Assembly (NCBI RefSeq): GCF_017377715.1
Contig: NZ_JAFVMF010000025.1
Location: 1-47,295, forward strand
DNA from: Acetobacter sacchari
Lineage (GTDB): Bacteria; Pseudomonadota; Alphaproteobacteria; Acetobacterales; Acetobacteraceae
DNA: 47,295 nucleotides
Reading direction: 5' to 3'
Of the stretch, positions 15,213 through 23,418 are shown piece by piece (positions within the stretch are counted from its first letter, which is position 1; each line of letters begins with the position of its first letter). Position numbers and translations under genes: made by a program. The notes beneath the pieces are model-generated. The model had not been told where the DNA came from and did no database searches. It worked only from the letters and a program-made list of their open reading frames with translations.

Positions 15213-16094
15213 ATGTCCGAACTGACGCAACAAGCCCGGCTTCGACGCCGACGCCGTCTTCGGCGGGTCCGGGCCCGACGCGCGCGGGTTCGGGGGCTTT
15301 CATTCAATCGCCTGATACCCAACCTGCTGACCATGCTCGGCCTCTGCGGCGGTCTGATGGGCATGCGCTTCGCCCTGGATGGACGGTTTCATGACGCAGC
15401 GATCGCGCTTCTGATCTCCGCCGTCATTGATGGGCTGGACGGACGAATCGCGCGCCTGCTGCGCGGCGCGACGCGCTTCGGCGCTGAATTCGACAGTCTT
15501 TCCGACTTCCTCTGCTTCGGCGTCGCGCCGTCTTTCGTGCTTTATCTCTGGGCGCTGAAGGATGCAGGGCGATACGCCTTCCTGCCGTGCATCATGTTCA
15601 CTGTCTGCATGGCGCTACGCCTCGCCCGCTTCAACGCCAGCCTCGATGGAGAGGACGACAAGCCGAAATACGCCAGCAACTTCTTCACCGGCGTTCCCGC
15701 TCCGGCGGGTGCAGGATTGGCGCTGTTTCCGCTTTTCCTCGGGCTTGAGGCGAACAAGCTGGGGTATGACGACGTCTACGATCTCACGCGATTGCCGTTC
15801 CTGCCCATCGTGACGTTGATCAGCACCGCGTTCTTGCTGGTCTCCACCCTGCCGGTATGGTCGTTCAAGAACTTCAAGATTCCTGCAAAATTCGTACTGC
15901 CGGTCATGCTAAGCGCCTGCGCCTATGCCGTCGTCCTTGTGGCCGATCCATGGGGAGCGCTCGCCGCAGCCGGAGTCATTTACGTCGCGCTGCTGCCGCT
16001 TAGTCGTTTGAGCTTTCAACGCTTGCGCAAGGCAGCGGAAGAACTGCAGGAAGACCCCGAGGCTGAGGAAGAAGCGCGCCTCGCCGCACGCTGA
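15213..16094 (+). CDS. pssA: CDP-diacylglycerol--serine O-phosphatidyltransferase
   Basis: PssA makes phosphatidylserine from CDP-diacylglycerol and serine. The CDP-alcohol phosphotransferase signature is complete: D76-G77-x2-A80-R81 with G90, D94 and D98. Several hydrophobic segments (about 36-52, 62-75, 100-130, 190-260) make it an integral membrane protein. The N-terminus is extremely Arg-rich (about residues 9-27), probably a cytoplasmic lipid-binding tail. ATG 15213 is preceded by GAGAG; the frame is open to 15159. It forms a phospholipid unit with psd. Confidence 0.92.
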   Translation: MSELTQQARLRRRRRLRRVRARRARVRGLSFNRLIPNLLTMLGLCGGLMGMRFALDGRFHDAAIALLISAVIDGLDGRIARLLRGATRFGAEFDSLSDFLCFGVAPSFVLYLWALKDAGRYAFLPCIMFTVCMALRLARFNASLDGEDDKPKYASNFFTGVPAPAGAGLALFPLFLGLEANKLGYDDVYDLTRLPFLPIVTLISTAFLLVSTLPVWSFKNFKIPAKFVLPVMLSACAYAVVLVADPWGALAAAGVIYVALLPLSRLSFQRLRKAAEELQEDPEAEEEARLAAR

Positions 16095-16206
16095 CTTCCG
16101 ACTACGGGACATCTCCACGCTTCCGAGGTCCGAACGTCTGGAAGCCCTAGCTTCGCTTCCATTTCTCGGCACGACCGACCGTCCTCATGCTGGCGTCTGT
16201 GCGCGA

Positions 16207-16749
16207 TCAGGTCGTCGTGTCTCTGGTGGAGCCACTACGCGCTCGCGCCGTCACTGCGATCACCGCCCCAAGAATTTCCGAAGGCGTGGGCGGACAACCG
16301 GGCACGAACAGATCGACCGGCGCGTGGTTCTCCAGACCGCCCAACGTGGCGTAGTTCTGCGGGAAAAGCCCTCCGTCGCGCGCGCAGGCCCCGACTGCGA
16401 TCAAGCCTTTCGGGCGTGGCATCGCCTCCCATGCCGCCCGTATCACGGGCGCCATCATGCGCGAGCAGCCGCCCGTCACCAGCAGCATATCCGCAAGACG
16501 CGGCGAAGCGGAGAACTCGACCCCCGCCTCGGCGAGACCGTATCCTCCTGTCTTCAATGCCTCGACTTCAAGACCACAAGCCTCGCATCCGCCACTGTCG
16601 ACATGAAACAGGACCAGCGGGGATCGGGAAGCGACCGGGGGAAGGGCCGGACCGGCGGGCGCGAGCAGCGCTGTGAAAAGCGCCCGTATCATTGATGAAG
16701 ACATAGGTTGCCTCCGTCCCGGCTTATCAACATCCGTCAAAGACTTCAT
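16207..16749 (-). CDS. Hydrogenase-4/complex I small-subunit-like protein (HyfI/NuoB-like)
   Basis: This is the NuoB/HyfI-type subunit that binds the proximal [4Fe-4S] cluster. The four ligands are present: C55-x2-C58, C122 (G-A-C-A-R-D-G-G) and C152 (V-P-G-C-P-P-T-P). ATG 16749 overlaps the stop of the large-subunit gene (ATGA); upstream start codons lie wholly inside that gene. The 180-residue length is normal. It is the last gene of a six-gene operon. Because the large subunit lacks the [NiFe] ligands, this subunit probably serves an electron-transfer or structural role in a non-hydrogenase complex. Confidence 0.85.
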   Translation of the reverse strand: MKSLTDVDKPGRRQPMSSSMIRALFTALLAPAGPALPPVASRSPLVLFHVDSGGCEACGLEVEALKTGGYGLAEAGVEFSASPRLADMLLVTGGCSRMMAPVIRAAWEAMPRPKGLIAVGACARDGGLFPQNYATLGGLENHAPVDLFVPGCPPTPSEILGAVIAVTARARSGSTRDTTT

Positions 16750-18365
16750 TGATCCACCGCCGCCGCCGAGACGGCGAAAGACGCCGTCACGACATCCACA
16801 TCCAAAGCCCGTGCGCCAACAAGCGCCGCCTCCTGCGCCGTCAGGATGGAGGGAGAAGGGTCGGCGATAAAGACCTGTTCCACACGCCCCTTGCCCAACC
16901 CTACGACATACCAGACAGCGCCATGAGCCGCCTCCACAGCGCCGAACCCCCAACACGGGTCAACCGGCGTGGGGAAGGCGGCGCACAGAGCGTCTGCCTC
17001 CTCAGCCAGCAATGTCGCGCCCAGTGAATCGAGAAGCTCCAGACTCTCCAGAATTTCGTCCATTCGAAGGTCGGCGCGCGCACGGGCGTCGCCGCCGGTA
17101 CGGGCGCAAGGACGCAACTGCACGGCGCCATAAGCAGCCTGCCCCAGCCTGAGATCGCCGCCGCGCCCACAAGCCCGTCCGACGACGCCGCCCAGTCCCA
17201 ATGCGTCCATTTCCGCACGTCGTGTCATCCCCAGGCCGGCAAGGCGCGCGAGCAGTCCCGGCGTCGTCCGCCACACGCCACGCAACGCAGCGACCTCACT
17301 GCGGCCGAACGCCGCCAGCTCCTGACACACCCACGCCAGAACCTGCGCTTCCGAGCGCGCGTCCCCTCCGGACGCTACGCCGCCGATGGCGACCCCACCC
17401 GGGCATATGCAATCCATCAACGTGCGCTTGCCCAGCGCCTTGCCACAGAGCCTCATGAGTGTTTCCCGTGCGGCGAACAGGCGCGCGCTCACAAGCGCAG
17501 CGTCCGCCGCCTGCGCCAGTCGCGCGAGCGCGGTCAGATGCGCGAAAACACGCTCGATCTCGCATAACGCCGCCCGCGCGACCTCGGCGGCAAGAGGCGC
17601 GGAAACGCCCGCCGCACGCTCCGCCGCCATGCAAAACGCCCATTGATGGGCCGCCGCCATGCTTACCGAAATACGCCCCGCCAGATCGGCCGCCGCCAGA
17701 GTAGTGCCGCCGCACATCCGCGAAGCGACGCCGCGATGGGTGTAGCCGACGCGACTTTCGACAGAAGCCACAGCTGGTCCGGCCGGGCCGGGCGCGACGC
17801 CAAGCCGCAAATGCGCGGGCGCAGCGAACCCGCCGTTCGCGGGGCCGCGTGTGGCGAGAGTCCCTGATCGAACCACCGCATCCGGGAGTTGTCCGAATTC
17901 CGGAATCTCGGGCGCGTATGTCGCAGCCCCCGGTCGGGCGGACAGAGGGGCGCTCGCGGTCCATGCGGCATGATCGACAAGCGGGCGCGTATCGCGCGCG
18001 TCCATCGCCTCGACGCCCCATAGATCATTGATTCGTCGCTCGAACGACGCGGCGGCCGGGCGCGGCCCCGACAGACCGGGATAACGTGCCCCATCCAGCT
18101 TCAGGACGGCCATCAGTGGCCGGTCTCCGCCCTGACGCGGATCGGCGAACAGCGCCTGCACTGCGTCTCCGTCGCACCACAATCCGATGAAGGACAAGGG
18201 ATCGGCAGACAAACTCTCCTGCAAGCCCCGCCATTCCATCTCGTCCAGTTCGAAGCGCCACGACGCGCCGGCCGCACGCCCGGATCGTATCAGCGCAGCG
18301 CTGTCACGGAGCCCCTCCGCGTCTTCTTTCGGTGGCGCGCCGAAGGGGATGAGACCGCCATTCAT
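16746..18365 (-). CDS. HyfG-like large subunit (NuoC-NuoD fusion) lacking [NiFe] cysteines
   Basis: Residues of about 20-140 are NuoC-like (signature A-S-F-E-R-R-I-N-D-L-W-G, 106-117) and about 180-539 are NuoD/HyfG-like (V-E-S-R-V-G-Y-T-H-R-G, 202-212). In true [NiFe] subunits the sequence R-V-C-G-I-C-G-x-x-H supplies two metal cysteines; here the aligned positions read R-I-S-V-S-M-A-A-A-H (231-240). The C-terminal D-P-C-x-x-C is reduced to D-P-C-W-G-F (469-474). Three of four ligands are therefore gone. The protein cannot hold a standard [NiFe] centre. Starts at ATG 18365, overlapping the previous gene's stop. Family call is from sequence; the loss of hydrogenase activity is inference. Confidence 0.85.
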   Translation of the reverse strand: MNGGLIPFGAPPKEDAEGLRDSAALIRSGRAAGASWRFELDEMEWRGLQESLSADPLSFIGLWCDGDAVQALFADPRQGGDRPLMAVLKLDGARYPGLSGPRPAAASFERRINDLWGVEAMDARDTRPLVDHAAWTASAPLSARPGAATYAPEIPEFGQLPDAVVRSGTLATRGPANGGFAAPAHLRLGVAPGPAGPAVASVESRVGYTHRGVASRMCGGTTLAAADLAGRISVSMAAAHQWAFCMAAERAAGVSAPLAAEVARAALCEIERVFAHLTALARLAQAADAALVSARLFAARETLMRLCGKALGKRTLMDCICPGGVAIGGVASGGDARSEAQVLAWVCQELAAFGRSEVAALRGVWRTTPGLLARLAGLGMTRRAEMDALGLGGVVGRACGRGGDLRLGQAAYGAVQLRPCARTGGDARARADLRMDEILESLELLDSLGATLLAEEADALCAAFPTPVDPCWGFGAVEAAHGAVWYVVGLGKGRVEQVFIADPSPSILTAQEAALVGARALDVDVVTASFAVSAAAVDQ

Positions 18366-19627
18366 CTCTCCACCCCGTCTGCAAAGCCGCTGACGCCCGA
18401 CCGAACCACGGCCTGATCGGCGCCCGCTCCACGTCTTCGCGCCATAGCCGGAAACAGCGCCACGACGAGCAGGGCCGCCAGCAAGATCGAATGGGCCTGA
18501 AGCGCCTGCGTAAGGAGAAGCGCCGCGCCGAACGCGGGAAGCACAAGCAGGACTCCCGCCTGCCGTTGCAAGAACGCCGAGACCGCGTCGCCACGACCTG
18601 GAACGCCGTTCTCCAACAGCCAGGGCGCCGCCAACGTCGGTCCCATAAGGGCCAGCAACGCGGCGCTCGGGCAACCTACAGACGCCGCGATCGCCGCAAG
18701 CCCGAGACATCCCGACACGGCGATCATCGGTCGCTCGGCTGCCGATCCGCTCGCCAGTCGCGCCGCCGATACAACGACGGAAAGAAATCCCGTGACGATC
18801 AGAGCGAATGATAGTGGCGCGAACAATGACACGGGTTCCGAGCCCACCCGGACCGTAGCCAGCAGGATCGCCGCCGAGCAGAACCTGAACACGCTCAGGA
18901 CACGCGCCGATGACAGCGTTTCTCGACCCTCGTTACGAAGAGATTGCTCCACCACGAACGGGGCGACGGGGAACAGGCCGCCCAGTATAACGAAACCGAC
19001 GCCCAACAGGACAGCGCCGGAAGCCGCTACCGGATGCGCCGCCCCTGCGATCGCGGTCAGCGCACCTACGGCGTTCCGGCGAAGAGCGTCCCATCCGGAG
19101 AGCGCCGCTCCCCTTCTGCCGTCGTGGAAGACGGTCAACAGCGCCGAACCTGCAAGCAGCGTGGCCAATGCTACCGGCGTCAAAGCCAGAGAAAGCGCGA
19201 GGGCCGCGAATCCCGCGCCCCAAAACGAAAGCGCAGGCCCCAGCTTCTCCCGGCCTGACCGGGAGACGGGCTCGCCACGCTCGTCTCCCGGCGCGACCGC
19301 CCCTTCGTGAAGCGCGCCTGCCTGAAAAGCGGCGGCTTGAGAAGACAGAGCCCGGGGCGCTACGGCTAGCAGCTCCACGACCAGCCCGACTGAGACCAGC
19401 ACGCGCCCCCATATCGCGACCGGTCCGGCGTCCGCCCACGACATTGACGGACGACCATGCCCGGTCGCGGCGAATATCCCGGCCATTACGGACAAAAGCA
19501 GACCGACTGCAGCGGCGGGAACTGCAACCGACACGCTACGCCCCTGCCCGGTCGCGCCGAGCGCAATCCCGGCCAGAAAAGGCCAGGCGAGAGCGCCCAA
19601 AACCAACAGATCGACCATTTCGGTCAT
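18362..19627 (-). CDS. HyfF-like antiporter-type membrane subunit, divergent, 421 aa
   Basis: A multi-spanning membrane protein (about 12 hydrophobic segments) in the position and order of HyfF/NuoM-type proton-translocating subunits. It is shorter than usual for HyfF (about 520) and the typical lysine-bearing helix motif is hard to find, so it is divergent. ATG 19627 overlaps the preceding stop (ATGA) and its end overlaps the next start. It probably forms part of the ion-translocating arm of the complex. The assignment rests mainly on operon order and hydrophobicity. Confidence 0.7.
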   Translation of the reverse strand: MTEMVDLLVLGALAWPFLAGIALGATGQGRSVSVAVPAAAVGLLLSVMAGIFAATGHGRPSMSWADAGPVAIWGRVLVSVGLVVELLAVAPRALSSQAAAFQAGALHEGAVAPGDERGEPVSRSGREKLGPALSFWGAGFAALALSLALTPVALATLLAGSALLTVFHDGRRGAALSGWDALRRNAVGALTAIAGAAHPVAASGAVLLGVGFVILGGLFPVAPFVVEQSLRNEGRETLSSARVLSVFRFCSAAILLATVRVGSEPVSLFAPLSFALIVTGFLSVVVSAARLASGSAAERPMIAVSGCLGLAAIAASVGCPSAALLALMGPTLAAPWLLENGVPGRGDAVSAFLQRQAGVLLVLPAFGAALLLTQALQAHSILLAALLVVALFPAMARRRGAGADQAVVRSGVSGFADGVER

Positions 19628-20226
19628 GACGTGGCCTCGGGGTCGTCCCCGACACGACGCAGCGACAGGCGCTCGACAAAACGCAACCCGGCGCCCGACA
19701 ACGCCAGCATGACCGCGCTCACCGCCCAGATCGACGGGACCTCTCCACGACAGACGGCCAGCAAGAGCGCGCCATCGCACGCCGCAAGCACGCCGGCGAA
19801 CTGCCGTAACGGTCCCGCGCCAAGCGCCGCCACCGTCACGCCGACCAGCGTAACGGGAAGCGCCACCCCGGCGCCGCCTCGGATAACGCTGGCGCTCGTC
19901 GCCCCGATTGCGGTGGCGGCCGGGTCAGAAAAGCTCAACCCTGCTCCAACGACCAGTAGCAGCGCCAATCCGAACGTCGCAACCGAACGGCCTGTCACGA
20001 CAGACGAAACGGAGGCGTAGCCACGCAGACGCCACGCCGGAACGCCACCCGCAAGCAGCGCCGCAGCGGCGGCGAACCACAGCGCAAAGACGTCCGGGGA
20101 GCGGAAATCGAACGAAGCGTCGATAACCAGCAACGCCGTCGCCACGGCCAGAACCGGCGCGGCGGCGAAACCGACCAGTACGAGAGCCAGAGAGGCCAGT
20201 TCAAGGAGGGCGAGCACGATGCTCAT
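19624..20226 (-). CDS. HyfE-like membrane subunit, 200 aa
   Basis: A small polytopic protein with six or so hydrophobic segments, lying between HyfC-like and HyfF-like genes, the same order as in hydrogenase-4 operons where HyfE (a NuoK-like membrane subunit) sits. It starts at ATG 20226, overlapping the upstream stop, and ends overlapping the HyfF-like start. Sequence alone is only weakly diagnostic; synteny supports the call. Confidence 0.7.
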   Translation of the reverse strand: MSIVLALLELASLALVLVGFAAAPVLAVATALLVIDASFDFRSPDVFALWFAAAAALLAGGVPAWRLRGYASVSSVVTGRSVATFGLALLLVVGAGLSFSDPAATAIGATSASVIRGGAGVALPVTLVGVTVAALGAGPLRQFAGVLAACDGALLLAVCRGEVPSIWAVSAVMLALSGAGLRFVERLSLRRVGDDPEATS

Positions 20227-21206
20227 CGAGAGACGCCTCCTGCAGCCTCGGGGGCGGCCCACGTTTCTGAAGACGGTTCTGACGGCGTAGCCGCCAGTTG
20301 CAGGGCCAGCACCGCGAGCACGAGCGCCAGACCGCCACGCAGTCGCGCAGTCGCCACCGGCCCGAAAGCGATCGCGCGGGCCGACGCCAGCACACAGGCG
20401 ACGGCCGCCGCCCGCGCCAGCCAGAACGCCGCCGTCAGACCACAATCGCCAAACCAGACGAACTGCGCTGAAACGCTCGCCCCCGAGACTGGCGGCGCGG
20501 CAAGCGCGCGTGGCCACGCGAGATCGCCCGCAAGCGTGATCCACGTGAGGTCGAGCACATCGCCCGCAAGCATCAGCATCGCACGTTCGCGGCCCTGAGC
20601 TTCAAGAGGCTCTGACGCTCCCCACGTCGGCCCTATGGCGAGCAACGCGACCCCGGCGAGCAGGAACGCTCCCCGTGGAGCAGTCTCATCCTCACGCAGT
20701 CCCGCCAGAACCACATCCAGATCCGTCGTAACGCCAGTGGCGAAAAGAAGCGCCACGATCAGCAGCAACGCAGGCGCCGCCGTCGCTCCAGCCGCGAGGC
20801 GCAGCATGGCGCCTCCTGAAATCTCCGCCGGGTCGTTCAAGGCGGGCAGTCGGACAAGAAACCGTGCGGCCGCCAGAAGACCGCCGATCATCAGGATATC
20901 GGCAGAACCGGCGGGCGTCAGATGAACCGAGAAGGCCGGAGCCAGACAAGCCGCTGTTATCGCCGCCCCGCAAGCCAACGGAGCCGCCGCGACAAGAAGT
21001 GGGTTCGAGGGAATGAGGTCTGAAAAATCAACCGAGGGCGTGCGCCACGCCGACACAATCCGCCGCCAGCGCAGAAGCGACGACGGAGCCCCCCCGCCGG
21101 TCAGACGCCCGGCGAAATGATCGCGCACTCCGGCGATCAGCGGCGCGGCGAGAACCACCGCAGCCAGTTGCGCCGCCAGCACGATCAGGGAGAGAAACAG
21201 ATGCAT
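20223..21206 (-). CDS. HyfC/NuoH-like membrane subunit, 327 aa
   Basis: This corresponds to the NuoH/HyfC heel subunit linking the soluble and membrane arms. Eight or so membrane segments are seen, with a central A-D-I-L-M-I-G-G-L-L-A-A-A-R-F-L stretch like that of the family. The normally acidic cytoplasmic loop (family pattern around E-A-M-x-L-E-Y-S-G) is changed to L-M-L-A-G-D-V-L-D near residues 213-221, so several conserved Glu residues are missing. ATG 21206 lies 5 bases after the HyfB-like stop. Confidence 0.75.
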   Translation of the reverse strand: MHLFLSLIVLAAQLAAVVLAAPLIAGVRDHFAGRLTGGGAPSSLLRWRRIVSAWRTPSVDFSDLIPSNPLLVAAAPLACGAAITAACLAPAFSVHLTPAGSADILMIGGLLAAARFLVRLPALNDPAEISGGAMLRLAAGATAAPALLLIVALLFATGVTTDLDVVLAGLREDETAPRGAFLLAGVALLAIGPTWGASEPLEAQGRERAMLMLAGDVLDLTWITLAGDLAWPRALAAPPVSGASVSAQFVWFGDCGLTAAFWLARAAAVACVLASARAIAFGPVATARLRGGLALVLAVLALQLAATPSEPSSETWAAPEAAGGVSR

Positions 21207-21211
21207 CGCCG

Positions 21212-22954
21212 TCACCCCCAGAGCGCCCCTATGATCAGGCCCAATCCCGCCAGCGCGAGAGCGATGACGAGACCCTGATCCTCGACGCGCGATACACGAA
21301 CGGACAATGCGCGGACGCCTGTGATCAGCAGCCGCGCCTGCCGCCGGAGGCCTCTGCGCCAAGTCGCGCCGCAGCCCGGCCAGAGCAGCGCGCGGGCCAG
21401 ATCGCCCTGCATGGAGAGGGAAGGCCATATACGCGGCTCGCCAAAAGGCAACCAGGAAGCGCGGGTCTTCATGCCGCCGGCCCACGGCGCCGATTGCGAC
21501 GATCCCCGTTCAGCCAGAAAGGCGGCGCCGAAGCGTGATCCGGACGCATCTTCCATCGAGCTTTGTCTGGCAGGCCGGACCTGGGCGATGCGCGCCAGGC
21601 TGGCCGCGAAGACCACGCAGACGAACAGCGCCAGCGGCGTAAACCGCGAAAGGCCGTCCGGCGCGATCAGGCTCAGCAACTGCGTCTGATCGGTGAACCC
21701 GGCGCCGCCTGAAAATGCGCGCAGAACCGGCCGGGCCGCGAAGAAAAGAACGCCCGGCGCGAGCGCCGCCGCCATGGTGAGGCCCAGGCCACAAAGAACA
21801 GGCGCAGCCTCGGGCCACGCAACGTCCTGCGTCGCCGCCATGCGTGGCGTCCGCGCGCCGCCCAACAGGGTCTGTGTCGCAACGCGGACGGAGGCGAGTC
21901 CAGCCAACCCGACGAGCGCCCCGAAACAGGCCAGCGTCAGCAGGAATGGCGTCTTTGCGGCGAGGGAATCGCCAGCGGGGGATTCGAGAACGATTTCAGT
22001 CTCCAGCCAAAGGAGGGAGAACGCCCCGGAAGGCGGCAGGAAGGAGACAAGAAACAGCGCGCCCGCGAACAGACTGGCGAGGCGAGGCGCGAAAAGCGGC
22101 AGACCGCCGAGCCGATCCAGGTGATCGGACCCGGCGCGTGCGCTGACAGTATCCCCCAACGTCAACAACACGGCGGCGGCAGGCCACACGGTCACGAGCC
22201 CGAGCACGAAAGCCTTCTCCGCCGTGTTGGCGGACAGCGCCATGTCCGCCGCTCTCGCCTGAGCGGCCAATGCGGCGGCAACGAGCATGAAAGCGAAAAC
22301 AATCGCCGCCAGAGAGGAAAGAGCCTCGCTCAACGTTCGGCAGGTCAGCGCACGCACGGCCCTCCATGCGCCGACCGCAAGCGCACCGGCCATCAGAAGC
22401 GCAGTCGGGCCTGCGGCGAGTGGCTCAGCGTGCTGCAATACGCTGCGTGACGCCACAAGGAGGGCAAGACTCATGACGAGCAGATGCGACCGGCCGACCC
22501 GCTTCGTCCCGCCCCCGGACACGCATAGCAAGAGGGCGCCGCAAATCAGCCAGTCCGACCGCCACAGGCAGGCGGCGCCCAGCAGCAGCGCGCGCGCGGC
22601 GACCTCGCCACCGCCGCGGGACGGCCTGGCGGCGACCAGAACCGCACCCGACACGACGAAAGCGAGCAAAACGGGATCAGCGCAAAACGTGGCCAGGCAC
22701 GCCAGAGCGTAACCCCAATCAGTACGGTCTCGCGCTCCGGCCGAAGTTGCGGCGACATGAGACGCTCCGGCCAGAGCCAAGGGAGCGAGCGCCAGAGGAA
22801 AGAGGAACAACGCGCCAATTGCGTCAGGCCGCGCAAAAGCGGCGCCCAAAGGAAACGGCCAGACCGCAACGGCGGGAAACGCCGCACAACAGACGCCACA
22901 TAATGGCGCTGCGACCCACAGGGCGACGGAGAGCGATGCGAACCGGGCGTGCAC
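21212..22954 (-). CDS. HyfB-like antiporter-type membrane subunit, 5' end uncertain
   Basis: A large polytopic protein (580 aa from GTG 22954) with the family stretch D-H-L-D-R-L-G-G-L-x-x-x-x-P near residues 277-290 and L-P-P-S-G-A-F-S-L-L-W-L (305-316), as in HyfB/NuoL-type subunits. It is the first gene of the complex operon. The frame stays open a further 29 codons upstream of GTG 22954 and encodes a good membrane helix there, but no ATG, GTG or TTG lies in that stretch. The true start may use ATA near 22996, or have been lost. C-terminal residues (about 470-560) are a long cytoplasmic-type tail plus a final helix. Confidence 0.72.
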   Translation of the reverse strand: MHARFASLSVALWVAAPLCGVCCAAFPAVAVWPFPLGAAFARPDAIGALFLFPLALAPLALAGASHVAATSAGARDRTDWGYALACLATFCADPVLLAFVVSGAVLVAARPSRGGGEVAARALLLGAACLWRSDWLICGALLLCVSGGGTKRVGRSHLLVMSLALLVASRSVLQHAEPLAAGPTALLMAGALAVGAWRAVRALTCRTLSEALSSLAAIVFAFMLVAAALAAQARAADMALSANTAEKAFVLGLVTVWPAAAVLLTLGDTVSARAGSDHLDRLGGLPLFAPRLASLFAGALFLVSFLPPSGAFSLLWLETEIVLESPAGDSLAAKTPFLLTLACFGALVGLAGLASVRVATQTLLGGARTPRMAATQDVAWPEAAPVLCGLGLTMAAALAPGVLFFAARPVLRAFSGGAGFTDQTQLLSLIAPDGLSRFTPLALFVCVVFAASLARIAQVRPARQSSMEDASGSRFGAAFLAERGSSQSAPWAGGMKTRASWLPFGEPRIWPSLSMQGDLARALLWPGCGATWRRGLRRQARLLITGVRALSVRVSRVEDQGLVIALALAGLGLIIGALWG

Positions 22955-23418
22955 CGCACGATTATCGGCGAGGATGCAGGCTGCGACCGCAAACGCGAAG
23001 GGAAGAAAGGTGAGTATTGGCGGTGGTCCGGTCGGAAAGCGCGTGACGTGTTCGGCGTGATCCTAGAGCATCGTCGAGCCGGACGGAATCTGTCGGGACG
23101 AGAAACTGATCGGCCGACCAAAGAAGCTGGACAGCCTGACCTGCGCCTCAAGCAAGCGACGATACGCCCGCTTTCTTAAAAGCGCCTTTCGATGTCCGTT
23201 ACGCTCACTTCATATTGCAGATTCAGCGTGCTGAGGCGCGGTCCACCTTCTCTAAAATAACGTCAGCGTATTCCGATCCGGGCCTCAACGTCGCCCCACC
23301 CTGCGGAGGGTCGTCAAAATCGCCAGAGCATCCCGACACCGCGCATCCGAGGCTACGGCATGGAAAAGTCGTTCTGGAAACGCTCACAAAATGCCTATGC
23401 GCGTGCGGATGAGGCGTC
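22955..23418. other. Intergenic stretch between parC and complex operon
   Basis: This 464-bp interval follows parC and precedes the HyfB-like gene on the minus strand and should hold the operon promoter. I see an in-frame extension of the HyfB-like protein up to about 23045 but no clear promoter, terminator or RNA gene. Short open frames here do not look like genes. Confidence 0.4.
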
